A DNA stretch of 64,000 nt from Chloroflexota bacterium. Its GTDB lineage: Bacteria; Chloroflexota; Anaerolineae; B4-G1. Location of the stretch: assembly GCA_024232355.1 (NCBI GenBank), contig JAAEPW010001279.1, forward strand, positions 1 through 64,000, given 5' to 3'. Made by a program: the position numbers and the translations under genes. Within the stretch, counting starts at the first letter, position 1. Each line of letters starts with the position of its first letter. The notes beneath the pieces are model-generated. The model saw only the letters and a program-made list of their open reading frames with translations. It did no database searches and was not told the DNA's origin. This document shows positions 19,001 through 26,377 of the stretch, in pieces.

Positions 19001-22000
19001 GTGGACGTGATGTTGAGCGAAACGGTGATGGTAGCTGATCCCGCACCCTCGCTTGCATTGAAAGTCATGCTGCTGAATGTCGCTGTCACCAAGTCGTTGT
19101 CGAGGATGGTGAGGGTGGCGGCGGAGGGTGTGCCCAAGTTAGCGTTGGGGCTGGTGGCAGTCAAGGCGAGGTTTACCGTCTCGTTTAGTTCGTTAAAGAG
19201 GTCGTCTACGATGGGTACGTTAAAGGTCTCGCTGTTGCTGCCGGGCGAAAAGGTGAGTGCATTATTGACGGCAGCATAGTCGGCGGGGGCGATGGCGGTG
19301 CCGTCATTGGTGGTATAGGCCACGATGACTGGTTGGGTGGACGTGACGTTGAGCACGACAGTGATAGCAGTGGAACCTGCGCCCTCGTCCGTGCTGTAGG
19401 TTGTGCTGCTAAAGGTGGCTGTTACCATATCGTTGTCGAGAATGGTCAAGATGGCAGCGGAGGGAGTACCCAAGTTGGCGTTGGGACTGGTAGCGGTCAG
19501 GGCGAGGTCTAGGGTCTCGTCCGGTTCATTGAAGAGATCGTCCACGATGGGCACATTAAAGGTCTCGCTGTTGCTGCCTGGCAAAAATGTGAGCGTGCCG
19601 TTGGCGGTGGTATAGTCGGCGGGAGCGGTGGCGGTGCCATCGGCGGAGGCGTAGACCACGACGACCGGTTGGGCAGATGTGATGTTGAGCGAAACGGTGA
19701 TAGTAGCTGCGCCTACGCCCTCATCCGCGTTGTAGGTTGCACTGTTGAATGTTGCTGTCACTATGTCATTGTCGAGAATGGTGAGGGTGGCAGCGGAAAG
19801 AGTACCCAAATTGGCGTTGGGGCTGGTGGCGGTCAGGGTGAGGTCTACTGTCTCGTCTAGTTCGTTAAAGAGATCGTCCACGATGGACACGTTAAAGGTT
19901 TCAGTGTCGCTGCCTGGTAGGAAAGTGAGCGTGCCGTTGGCAGCGCCATAGTCGGCGGGAGCGGTAGCAGTGCCATCGGTGGAGGTGTATGCTACAGTAA
20001 CCGGCTGAGTGGACGTGATGTTGAGCAAAACGGCGATGGTAGCTGATCCTGCATCCTCATCTACGTTGTAGGTTGCGCTGCTGAAAGTCGCTGTCACCAG
20101 ATCGTTGTCGAGAATGGTGAGGGTGGCGGCAGAGGGGATGCCCAGGTTGGCGTTGGGGCTGGTGGCGGTCAGGGTGAGACCTACTGTTTCATCCAGTTCG
20201 TTGAAGAGATCGTCCACGATGGACACGGTGAATGTCTCGGTGTTGTCGCCAGGAACCAAGGTGAGTGTACCGCCGACAGCGCCATAGTCGGCGGGGGCAA
20301 TGGCGGTACCGTCGGCGGAGGTGTAGGCTACAGTGACCGGTTGAGTGGACGTGATGTTGAGTACGACTGAGATAGTGGCTGAACCTGCGCCTTCGTCCTC
20401 GTTATAGGTGGCACTGCTGAATGTCACCGTCACCGCGTCGTTGTCGAGGATAGTGAGGGTGGCGGCGGATGGATTGCCCAAGTTGGCATTGGGACTGGCA
20501 GCAATCAGGGTAAGACCTACCGTCTCGTCCAGTTCGTTAAAGAGGTCATCCACGATGGACACAGTGAATGTCTCGGTGTCGTCACTGGGAACAAAAGTGA
20601 GTGTACCACTGGCAGCACCATAGTCGGCAGGAGCGGTGGCAGTGCCATCGGTGGAGGTATAGGCCACGGTGACCGGTTGAGTGGACGTGATGTTGAGCGA
20701 AACGGTGATGATGGTCGAGCCTACGCCCTCGTCTGCGTTGTAGATGGCGCTGCTGAATGTCGCCGTCACGGTGTCGTTGTCGAGGATGGTGAGGGTGGCG
20801 GCAGAAGGGGTGCCTAGATTGGCGTTGGGACTGGTGCCAGTGAGAGTAAGGTCCACTGTCTCGTCTGGTTCGTTAAAGCCATCATCCGCGATGGACACAG
20901 TGAATGTCTCAATGTCATCACTAGGGACAAAGGTCAGTGTGCCGCCGACAGCGCCATAGTCGGCGGGAGCGGTGGCGGTACCGTCGGCGGAGGTATAGGC
21001 CACGGTGACCGGCTGGGTGGACGTGATGTTGAGCGCGACGGTGATGGTGGCTGATCCCGCGCCTTCGTCCGTGCTGTAGGTTGCACTGCTGAATGTGGCT
21101 GTCACCAAATCGTTGTCGAGAATGGTGAGGGTGGCGGCAGAGGGAGTGCCCAGGTTGGCATTGGGACTGGTGCTGATGAGAGTGAGGTCTACCGTCTCGT
21201 CGAGTTCATTAAAGCTGTCGTCCACGATGAATACGTTAAAGGTCTCGGTGTTGCTGCCGGGGGCAAAGGCAAGTGTGCCATTGGCAATGGCATAGTCGGC
21301 GGGAGCGGTGGCGGTACCGTCGGTGGTGGTGTAGGTCACGGTGACCAGCTGGGTGGATGTGGTATTGAGCGTGACGGTGATGGTGGTCGCACCTACGTCT
21401 TCGTCCGCGCTGTAGGTCGCGCTGCTAAATGTTGCCGTCACCGCGTCGTTGTCGAGGATAGTGAGGGTGGCGGGGTTGGTACCAGTGATGATCGTATTGA
21501 TGGGATTTGTGAGGCTCAGGATGACGGTCTCGTCCAGTTCGTTGAAAACGTCATCCAGTATGGACACCAAGAAAGTCTCCTGGGTGCTGCCTGGCAAAAA
21601 GGTCAGGGTGCTCGGACTGGCGAGGTAGTCCGAGCCTGTCGTCGCCGTACCGTCACTGGTCGCATAGTCTACCCAGATCGTTTGCCACGACGTGATGTTC
21701 AGGGTGGCGGTGATGGTGGCTGAACCGGCATCCTCGTTCACGTTGTACGCCGCACTGCTGAATGCCACCTGCGGCACGTCGTCGTCCACGATGGTCAACG
21801 TGACAGGGTTGGTGCCGGTGATGGTGGCACTGACGGGATTGGAGAGGAGCAACCAGACCGTTTCATCCGGCTCATCTATCAGGTCATTGGTGATGGGTAC
21901 GGCAAAGGTCATACTGGTCACACCGGGGGCAAAAGTCAGTGTGCTTGGGGCGACAGTGGTGTAATCACTGCCCGCCGTGGCCGTGCCGCCGGCGATGGTG

Positions 22001-23451
22001 GCATAGTCTACGGTAGCCGTCACTATTGGCGCGATGTTCATAGTTGCAGTGATAATGGCCGGGCCAGTGTTCTCGTTCACCGCAAAGTTGCTGGTCTCGA
22101 ATTGCACGCGAGGCAGCGGGTTCACGATTACCGTGCCGGTCGCCGTATAGATGCCGGCGCAATCCCCGGTGGCCGTCAAGGTCACGGTGTAAGAGATGGG
22201 TGCGCTGCCAGTGTTGCTAAAGGTGTGACTGGGATTGGCAGCAGTCGTGATGGGCGAGCCGTCGCCAAAGTTCCACTGGTAACCGGTCGCTCCAAGAGAT
22301 GTGTTGTTAAAGGCAACAGACTGGCCGCTAAAGATGGTCGCACTGACCGGCGTAAAGCTGGCCACCGTACCAATCAGGCTCCCCGATGACGACCAACTGC
22401 TCTGGTTGAGCACGATTCCGGGGCTGGTGATAGTATAAGTGTTGGTCAAATAGCTGCCGTTGGGCAGCGTGGCGGGCACAGAGACGGCAAAGGTGCGGGT
22501 GAGCGTGTTCGCGCCATCAGCATAGAGCGCCACGCCACTGATGGACCAGGTGATGACCTGCCCAGCCGTGGTTGCGTCGGCAGAGAGCGTGCTGGGATAG
22601 ATGGAGAGGGGGTTGGTGATGATGCCGGTGACGGTAAAAGGCATAGTGGCGTCCGCCCCACCCGGGTTCGAGATGCCGATGGTATAGGTCAGACGTTGGC
22701 CAGGGCAGATGGCGTTGGATGGGCTGGCCCAGCTTTCAGACAGACTAAAGTCGGGAGCGCGAATGGTGGTAGTATAGGTGTGGGTGTCAAAGTATGGATT
22801 GCCGTTGTACAAAAAGAGCGTTTGGGTGTCGGTGACGACGGTTCCATCCCGCACCGGCTGAAATAGTTCTAGTTGATATTGTCCCACATAGCTGGATCCA
22901 ATGGCAAGAGGGCCACTGACGTTCCAAAAGCGTATTTGTGTGCCGTTCCCTCCCTGGTACCACCAGATGCCGCCGCCTATCGTGCTGCCGTTGCTTCCAT
23001 CCCAGTTGGGAACTCCCGAGGGCAACGTGGGCGTAATGAGTAGATCCATAGCAGCGACAGGACCGCCCGTCGCGTTGTTGATGTTTATCTGGTATGGGAT
23101 TTCGATACTGACCTGGTTGTTGCCGGTATCCCAATTTTGGTAAACGGTCGCTGAATAGTTCTTGGTGATGGTAATAAAACCTCCAGGAACTAGGGCAGCG
23201 TGAGCCAATGGAACGGGACCAATCAGAGCATCCACGGGAGCCATGATCTCTTGAACGATAGGCGCAAGGATATTGTTTGCAGGGTAAGGTGCTCGTTCCA
23301 CCAACGAGGTAACCGCCTGGATGGGAACAGGTAGACCAAAGGGGATCAATTGCAGGATGAAGGCCAATGCTGAGGACAGGGAAAAGAGACGGTAGAGTCG
23401 TCGATTTCTTTTCCTAGTTTTCTTGTTTTTGGATTCGTTAAAAGTCTTCAT
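13081..23451 (-). CDS. Giant secreted protein with 22 Calx-beta repeats, PKD domains and a YVTN-type propeller
   Basis: 3456 residues. A basic N-terminus and hydrophobic stretch (about 1-46, ending PVPIQA) form a signal peptide. A conserved-repeat/DUF11-like region (about 90-340) is followed by a PKD domain (about 365-445), then 22 Calx-beta repeats of about 112 residues, each with VNEDAG-type acidic openings and a TLTILDND-type end. After these come a NEW3/CARDB-like domain, a second PKD domain (TYTWDFGDGTP), the linker AYLPIVLRQ and a C-terminal six- or seven-blade YncE/YVTN-like propeller (for example AFVAHANGVTVIDT). Calx-beta folds bind calcium and occur in adhesins and matrix proteins, so a surface or matrix role is likely. 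There is no LPXTG or C-terminal anchor. GGAGG precedes the ATG, which overlaps the upstream stop as ATGA. Confidence 0.88.
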   Translation of the reverse strand: MKTFNESKNKKTRKRNRRLYRLFSLSSALAFILQLIPFGLPVPIQAVTSLVERAPYPANNILAPIVQEIMAPVDALIGPVPLAHAALVPGGFITITKNYSATVYQNWDTGNNQVSIEIPYQININNATGGPVAAMDLLITPTLPSGVPNWDGSNGSTIGGGIWWYQGGNGTQIRFWNVSGPLAIGSSYVGQYQLELFQPVRDGTVVTDTQTLFLYNGNPYFDTHTYTTTIRAPDFSLSESWASPSNAICPGQRLTYTIGISNPGGADATMPFTVTGIITNPLSIYPSTLSADATTAGQVITWSISGVALYADGANTLTRTFAVSVPATLPNGSYLTNTYTITSPGIVLNQSSWSSSGSLIGTVASFTPVSATIFSGQSVAFNNTSLGATGYQWNFGDGSPITTAANPSHTFSNTGSAPISYTVTLTATGDCAGIYTATGTVIVNPLPRVQFETSNFAVNENTGPAIITATMNIAPIVTATVDYATIAGGTATAGSDYTTVAPSTLTFAPGVTSMTFAVPITNDLIDEPDETVWLLLSNPVSATITGTNPVTLTIVDDDVPQVAFSSAAYNVNEDAGSATITATLNITSWQTIWVDYATSDGTATTGSDYLASPSTLTFLPGSTQETFLVSILDDVFNELDETVILSLTNPINTIITGTNPATLTILDNDAVTATFSSATYSADEDVGATTITVTLNTTSTQLVTVTYTTTDGTATAPADYAIANGTLAFAPGSNTETFNVFIVDDSFNELDETVDLTLISTSPNANLGTPSAATLTILDNDLVTATFSSATYSTDEGAGSATITVALNITSTQPVTVAYTSADGTATAPADYGAVGGTLTFVPSDDIETFTVSIADDGFNEPDETVDLTLTGTSPNANLGTPSAATLTILDNDTVTATFSSAIYNADEGVGSTIITVSLNITSTQPVTVAYTSTDGTATAPADYGAASGTLTFVPSDDTETFTVSIVDDLFNELDETVGLTLIAASPNANLGNPSAATLTILDNDAVTVTFSSATYNEDEGAGSATISVVLNITSTQPVTVAYTSADGTAIAPADYGAVGGTLTLVPGDNTETFTVSIVDDLFNELDETVGLTLTATSPNANLGIPSAATLTILDNDLVTATFSSATYNVDEDAGSATIAVLLNITSTQPVTVAYTSTDGTATAPADYGAANGTLTFLPGSDTETFNVSIVDDLFNELDETVDLTLTATSPNANLGTLSAATLTILDNDIVTATFNSATYNADEGVGAATITVSLNITSAQPVVVVYASADGTATAPADYTTANGTLTFLPGSNSETFNVPIVDDLFNEPDETLDLALTATSPNANLGTPSAAILTILDNDMVTATFSSTTYSTDEGAGSTAITVVLNVTSTQPVIVAYTTNDGTAIAPADYAAVNNALTFSPGSNSETFNVPIVDDLFNELNETVNLALTATSPNANLGTPSAATLTILDNDLVTATFSSMTFNASEGAGSATITVSLNITSTQPVTVAYTTGDGTATAPADYAVTNGTLTFAPGTNSETFTVSIVDDNFNELDETVALTLTATSPNAGLGTPSAATLTIVDNDIVAVAFDSVTYNMDEGAGSATIAVVLNITSTQPVTAAYTSGDGTAIASDDYGAVGGTLTFVPGDDTETFNVPIIDDLFNELDETVALTLTATSPNANLGIPPTATLTILDNDAVTATFSSPTYSVDEGVGLAFVTITLNTTSTQWITVSYTSGDGTAIAPGDYATSSGTRTFLPGSDTQTFSVIIVDDAIDELDETMALTLAATSPNANLGIPSAATLTILDNDVVSVTFSSPAYNVDEGAGSAAITVTLNVTSTQPVTVAYTTGNGTAIAPADYTTANGTLTFAPGSNTETFNVPIVDDGLDEPAETVNLTLTATSPNANLGTPSTATLTILDNDAPTVQFDSAAYVVNEGAGSATITVTLNGLSWQPVSVNYTTGDGTALASSDYGATNGTLIFAPGQTALTFTVTITDDALLEMAETVALTLSSPVSATLGAPAAATLTILDNDPQPNVVFSSATYSVDEPSGPAIITVTLSAVSGVTTTVDYVTGDGTALAGSDYASAGGTLTFAPFLTETTFTVPITDDLLFEPSETVALTLSNPVSATLGAPSTATLTIVDDEAPQVQFSSATYSVNENGGPATITVTLNVLPSITATVDYATGDGTALAGSDYGTANGTLTFVPGQTVLTFTVTIMDDAFFELNETVVLTLSNPVSATLGTPAVAILTILNDDPVPDVTFSNGSYSVDEDGGPATITVTLSAASTITAAVDYTTGDGTALAGSDYSPASSTLVFAPGQTTLTFTVAITDDTLSELDETVALTLSNPVSATLGAPAVATLTIVDDETLRVQFSSGSYSVAEAGDPAVVTITLSAAVSFTARIDYSTGDGTALAGSDYGPTSGTLTFVPGQTVRTFTVAITNDTLFELDETVVLTLSNPVSTTLGTPMTATLTILDDDLPPDVAFSSGTYSVDEGGGMAVISVTLSVASGAPASVDYATGSGTALAGSDYGTSSGTLLFAPGQTTLTFTVAITDDALFELNETVALTLSNPASVTLGAPTTTTLTILDNDPQPGVAFSSGSYSVTENSGPAIITVTLSAASGVVTTIDYVTGNGTATAGIDYGTANGTLTFAPGQTALAFTVTITDDAFFELDETVALTLSNPVSTTLGTPTTATLTILDDDPLPGIAFSSGSYSVTENGGPAIVTVTLSAASSLTATTDYNTSGGTATAGSDYGTTSGTLTFAPGQTVLTFAVTITDDAIFELDETVGLALSNPISVTLGVPNPATLTILNDEPPPDVAFSSGNFDVNETDGLAVISVTLSWASGVTATVDYATSDGTATAGSDYTGVSGTLTLVPGITNTSFTVPITDDLLYDPGETVTLTLSGPVNAALGTPNPATLIIVNDDALIVGVDLSPPTAAQRRAVGTTATYPLTLTNTGNAFDSFDLTWSIAGELWTTVVAPMLTPIVPPGGTAPVTVAVSIPLTATTDQQSFASVTATSVLSTSFSDSSVLTTTACVPAVITSLISNSPVKIGQVMYFTATVTGSMPITYTWDFGDGTPPVTGVGLTTISKLYAMFDVYTVTLTVYNNCDPDIQTLTVEAEPFLAYLPIVLRQHPIPFCAPQLVTEIPTGPMPHGVTLDTANDRAFVAHANGVTVIDTVNLVATAEISSPVAAHGIAYDPDHNYIWVTYMDTDQVTVYDGSTFGVIGNISSNDGPHSVAYNPTNNQVYISNYWGGFVNAYDAQSFAYLDTLTGVSEPAHIAVNSVSNKIYVANHRSNAGVTVIDGATNNHRTILTALLDPYAVTVDTTRNLVYAAAIAEGRITIIDGATDQQIGSMKIRRGNGDTVPLRVISINPNVGAEGHLFLTTSSEDGGQNQFLLIPNGWPTLGTPVPLDIASYPLDGIALDPDTNQVWVTSAGSGLVNVIQDGLPVCNTPFDLNPSDGRTDTLHIEVSTP
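14735..22115 (-). repeat. Tandem array of 22 Calx-beta coding repeats (period about 336 bp)
   Basis: About 7.4 kb of intragenic tandem repeats with a 336-base period; for example, the end-of-repeat block around 20103, 20439, 20775, 21111 and 21447 recurs at exactly that spacing. Two sequence classes occur as blocks. Repeats 3-13 carry NITSTQPVTVAYTS and SPNANLGTPSAATL. Repeats 15-22 carry GTALAGSDYG, FAPGQT and SNPVSATLGAP. Repeats 1-2 and 14 are intermediate. Confidence 0.93.
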
Positions 23452-24173
23452 TGGAGTATCCTCCGTTTCTTGCCTAATTGGATCAAGAAAAAGGCCAAGA
23501 TCGTGCCGATAACAATTGTCCCAATTAACAGCGTTGCCAGGCCAAGAGATGATCTGACAGGGGATTGGGTAAAAGTGTTTGTAGGAGATGTTTTGGGTGT
23601 GGCGGTGGGGGTGTTATCCGTCGAGCTTTCCAAGGGCGTGGTCAAAGGGGCGAGCGTGGGTACAGGTGTAGGGGGTGGTAGAGTTGCCCAAACGGGCAGT
23701 ATTACTTGGGTCGTCACCGCCTCGCCAGTCATCGTATCCCAACCTTCGATCGTGACGCGACAGCCCGGACCGATGATGGGATCGGCGTTGTTTGGCTTTG
23801 TTAATACCACAAAGTGCAAGTGCGTTACTTGGCCTGGGGTTAGAGGGCCAACGAGTCTCCACGCGATTTCGCCTTGCTCGCCCGTTTGCGGCGTTTGCAT
23901 CCACCAATCATCTCCTGGCACGCTGGTCATCACAAAGGTGGTTTGAGGGGGGACTATGTCTGTTACTGTCACTCCGGTCAATGGACTGTCGCCGGTGTGA
24001 GTGATGGTCAGTTGATAGGTGATTTCCTCTCCTGCGGGCACGGGATCAGGAGAAAAGTGCTTGGCAATGGCGAGCGGGGGATTGTCGGTCGGTTGCTGTG
24101 CCCAAACGGCTGCTGTTCCAACTAGCCATAGCGCCATTACAACAGTCCACCATCTTGTAAAGTGAGATTTCAA
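23448..24173 (-). CDS. Signal-peptide and DUF11-domain protein with C-terminal membrane anchor
   Basis: 241 residues from a TTG start preceded at ten bases by AAGGAG; ATG codons at 24197 and 24212 are alternatives, but that Shine-Dalgarno-like run would then lie inside the gene. The signal peptide ends near GTAAVWAQ. Residues about 35-150 form a DUF11 domain (FSPDPVPAGEEITYQLTITH, then TDIVPPQTTFV). A Thr/Pro-rich spacer (about 160-205) leads to one transmembrane helix (LATLLIGTIVIGTILAFFLI) and a short basic tail. It is likely a surface protein anchored in the membrane. The stop overlaps the start of the giant Calx-beta gene by four bases, so the two are translationally coupled and probably function together. 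Confidence 0.8.
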   Translation of the reverse strand: MKSHFTRWWTVVMALWLVGTAAVWAQQPTDNPPLAIAKHFSPDPVPAGEEITYQLTITHTGDSPLTGVTVTDIVPPQTTFVMTSVPGDDWWMQTPQTGEQGEIAWRLVGPLTPGQVTHLHFVVLTKPNNADPIIGPGCRVTIEGWDTMTGEAVTTQVILPVWATLPPPTPVPTLAPLTTPLESSTDNTPTATPKTSPTNTFTQSPVRSSLGLATLLIGTIVIGTILAFFLIQLGKKRRILQ

Positions 24174-24207
24174 CTTTTTTATTCTCCTTGAATGCATAGC
24201 TAAAACT

Positions 24208-24245
24208 ACCATCTGGCAAAGTGATAGATGGTATAGCTCATTATA
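24208..24245 (-). promoter_or_regulatory. Extended -10 promoter and 5' hairpin of the DUF11/Calx-beta operon
   Basis: On the minus strand, TGGTATAAT (extended -10; TATAAT at 24245-24240) has no recognisable -35 box. Just downstream, ACCATCT/AGATGGT (24208-24214 with 24226-24232) forms a seven-base-pair hairpin that would sit at the very 5' end of the transcript, possibly as a stability element or operator. Confidence 0.5.
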
Positions 24246-24310
24246 CCAATGAACAGGTTTTCAGATGGTTACAGTTTGGTTACACGTGGTTTCAATCGTT
24301 GGGGATTTTT

Positions 24311-24403
24311 AGCCACGAATTGCGCGAGTTTTTACGAGATTTGTTCTCTACATTCGTGATAATTCGTGCAATTCGTGGCAGAAGGAAAGAGTGTCCGGCA
24401 AAG
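24311..24403. repeat. MITE-like dispersed repeat, copy A
   Basis: The arms 24311-24330 and 24361-24380 (AGCCACGAATTGC-type) pair at 17 of 20 positions. They are followed by AGTGTCCGGCAAAG (24390-24403), which matches the terminal repeat of the better-preserved copy at 62304-62439. Its left terminal repeat is not visible, so this copy looks decayed. It fills most of the gap between the GH57 gene and the DUF11 promoter. Confidence 0.6.
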
Positions 24404-24409
24404 TAGACG

Positions 24410-25792
24410 TTACATCTCTGCCTTGGTCAGAATTTCATCCAGGATGTCGGCCCCGGTGCGCCCGGTACTCTCGCTCACGGCCACCGACAGGTCGCGGCGA
24501 AAGCTGTTGGACAGGTCATCCCGTGTGGCGTATAGGGTGAGGGCCAGCGCGCGAACGCCGTTGCCGATGGCGTAGCGGGGTTCGAGTCGATTCAAATCTT
24601 CAAAAAAGAAGGTGCAACTAGAGTACATGCGCTGCCGGTAGAACTGAGCCTCGAGCAGTCCTAGTAATCGATGGGTCTCTCGGTTGCCGAGGTGCCCCAG
24701 GTCATGTTCTGCCAGAAAAGTTACCCCGTCCATCTGGCCCAGTACTACGGCGATATAGTCGTCCCGCAACGGCCAGGCGTCTATATCCAGATGCCGGGAC
24801 TCGCACAGATAGACCTGATCCAGATCGCTGGCCAGGTTGTCCATTGCCCGCCGCAGCGCCCCTTTCCAGCGACTGTCGCCGGGGGTGCAGCCGCAGCCGA
24901 TGGCCCAACGATCCAGCCTGTGAGCGCAACTCCAGGCCGAGTTCTCGATCACTTCCAACTCGGCTTGAGGCGGGTGCTGGCGCAGATATAGCCCCAAGGT
25001 GGTCAGCTCATAGTTGTGGCTGTCCCCCGCTTCCAGGATGCGACTCAGCACCTGCGCGCCCTGGCGATGGTGATGACCAAAGGTCTCTCCGTCGGTGGCG
25101 ATGAGCAATAACTTGTCCCGGTTGCACCGCCAACCGATCTGGTCTCGCAGCCAATCATCCACGTGAGCCGGGTCTGGCATGCCGAAAGAGAGCGTGTTGC
25201 CCAGGTGCCGGTCGCGCACAAAGACGGCGATTTCTCCACCGCTGGGCAGCTGCACCCGGTACGGGCCTGCCCCCGCGCTCAGATCACCGCGCACTTGCTC
25301 GTCGGACAGAATGGTAAACCAAATTCCCTCCGCCGCCAGAATTTCCAGCGTCTCGTAATCCACCGCCATCTCTGGCAGCCATATTCCTTCTGGTTGGTGG
25401 CCAAAACGGTGCTCGAAACTGGCGATGCCCCAGCGAACCTGGCAGATTTTGTCGCGGCGGCGAGCCAGCGGCAGGATGGTGTGATGCACCGTCTGGGCCA
25501 GCCCGTTGCTGACACCGTGAGTCTGCCAATAGCTTTGCTCAGCGTCGACGATGCGCTCGTAGGTGGCGTGGTCGTGCTCGTCTAGCCAACGGGCCAGCGT
25601 ACCGCCCAGGTTAAAGCTGATGCGCTCCCAGTTGCCCGCTTGAACATTGGGCGCATAACACTCGGCAGTGATGCGCTCGTTCCAGTTGGCATAAGGGGCA
25701 GCGTTTGGCTCCCTTGGAATATGTCCCGTGAAAGGGTCTATCCGAGGAGGTTGGTAAAAGTGACCGTGGATACAGAGATAACAGTTAGACAT
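24410..25792 (-). CDS. Glycoside hydrolase family 57-like protein
   Basis: 460 residues. The opening MSNCYLCIHGHFYQPPRIDP matches the conserved HxHxYQPPR start of a GH57 subgroup; PEGIWLPEMAVD and LIATDGETFGHHH are further conserved blocks carrying the carboxylates expected for a retaining alpha-glucanase. The C-terminal portion (about 340-450) resembles the beginning of DUF3536. Relatives are often around 800 residues, so this is a short form. It probably acts on alpha-glucans in the cytoplasm (no signal peptide); the true substrate is unknown. It is monocistronic. A TGTGA-TTG-TCACA palindrome at 25812-25824 lies 20 bases upstream and could be an operator. Confidence 0.8.
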   Translation of the reverse strand: MSNCYLCIHGHFYQPPRIDPFTGHIPREPNAAPYANWNERITAECYAPNVQAGNWERISFNLGGTLARWLDEHDHATYERIVDAEQSYWQTHGVSNGLAQTVHHTILPLARRRDKICQVRWGIASFEHRFGHQPEGIWLPEMAVDYETLEILAAEGIWFTILSDEQVRGDLSAGAGPYRVQLPSGGEIAVFVRDRHLGNTLSFGMPDPAHVDDWLRDQIGWRCNRDKLLLIATDGETFGHHHRQGAQVLSRILEAGDSHNYELTTLGLYLRQHPPQAELEVIENSAWSCAHRLDRWAIGCGCTPGDSRWKGALRRAMDNLASDLDQVYLCESRHLDIDAWPLRDDYIAVVLGQMDGVTFLAEHDLGHLGNRETHRLLGLLEAQFYRQRMYSSCTFFFEDLNRLEPRYAIGNGVRALALTLYATRDDLSNSFRRDLSVAVSESTGRTGADILDEILTKAEM

Positions 25793-25849
25793 AATAGTTC
25801 CTATTGTGAAGTGTGATTGTCACATATTGCGAAAAATGATACGTTTATT

Positions 25850-26341
25850 ACACAGAGTTGCACAGAGGAGTCTCAGAGAGTCTCAGAGTACTTTTCTTAT
25901 TGTTATGCAGAGTGGAATTACATTATAAAGCGACGGATACCGTCCTTGAGCAGTTTGACGTTGAAATTGAGCAGCAAGCTAATCTTGCATCCAGAAAACT
26001 TTAGATAAGAGAGTACCTGAGCCTCGTGAACTGAGATAATTCGCTCAACGGCTTTGAGTTCTACGACCACTTTTTTCTCCACGAGCAAATCAATGCGGTA
26101 TCCTTGATCCAGGTGGATGTCCTTGTAGATCAAAGGAAGCGCTTTTTGTCGTTCAAAGCTCAATCCAAGCTGCCGTAATTCATAAGCCAAGCAAGTTTCA
26201 TAGGCTGTTTCCAGCAATCCAGGCCCCAAATGGCGGTGTACTTCAATGGCTGAACCGATGATCTACTTTGTTAACTCGTTCAACTCGGCAAGATTGCTCA
26301 CAGTGTTTCTCTTCTCCTTTTCTCTCTGTGCATCTCTGTGT
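25850..26341. mobile_element. Inverted-repeat element enclosing a GxxExxY gene
   Basis: The 18-base termini 25850-25867 and 26324-26341 are inverted repeats differing at one position (CTCTGTGCA[A/T]CTCTGTGT). The 492-base unit contains one reading frame, the disrupted GxxExxY gene. Further CTCTGTG-type direct and inverted copies flank both ends (25868-25889 and 26344-26368). No transposase is present, so any mobility would have to be in trans. The element structure is seen directly; calling it mobile is inference. Confidence 0.55.
25918..26301 (-). pseudogene. GxxExxY protein, interrupted by an in-frame TAG
   Basis: Read from a GTG at 26301 (AAGGAG upstream), the frame encodes VSNLAELNELTK, then a TAG codon (26265-26263), then IIGSAIEVHRHLGPGLLETA and about 95 more residues. 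The part after the stop is a complete GxxExxY domain (PDDEXK_3 superfamily): GPGLLETAYE, then YRIDLLVEKKVVVELKAVE with the D...E-x-K core. The conserved NELT..IIGSAIEVH N-terminus shows that the stop codon falls inside the gene, so it is broken unless TAG is read through or the base is an error. A TTG just downstream could yield a 103-residue shortened product. Confidence 0.75.
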
Positions 26342-26377
26342 CTACTCTGCGTGACTCTGTGTCTACTCTTTCAAATT

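Noticed and set aside
13081..23451. CRISPR-like array, suggested by regular repeats
   Set aside because: The 336-base period, coding frame and protein repeat structure show Calx-beta domains; there are no 25-37-base repeats with unique spacers and no cas genes.
25812..25824. TGTGATTGTCACA palindrome before the GH57 gene as a CRP site
   Set aside because: Half-sites are three bases apart rather than the six of the CRP consensus; kept only as a possible operator.
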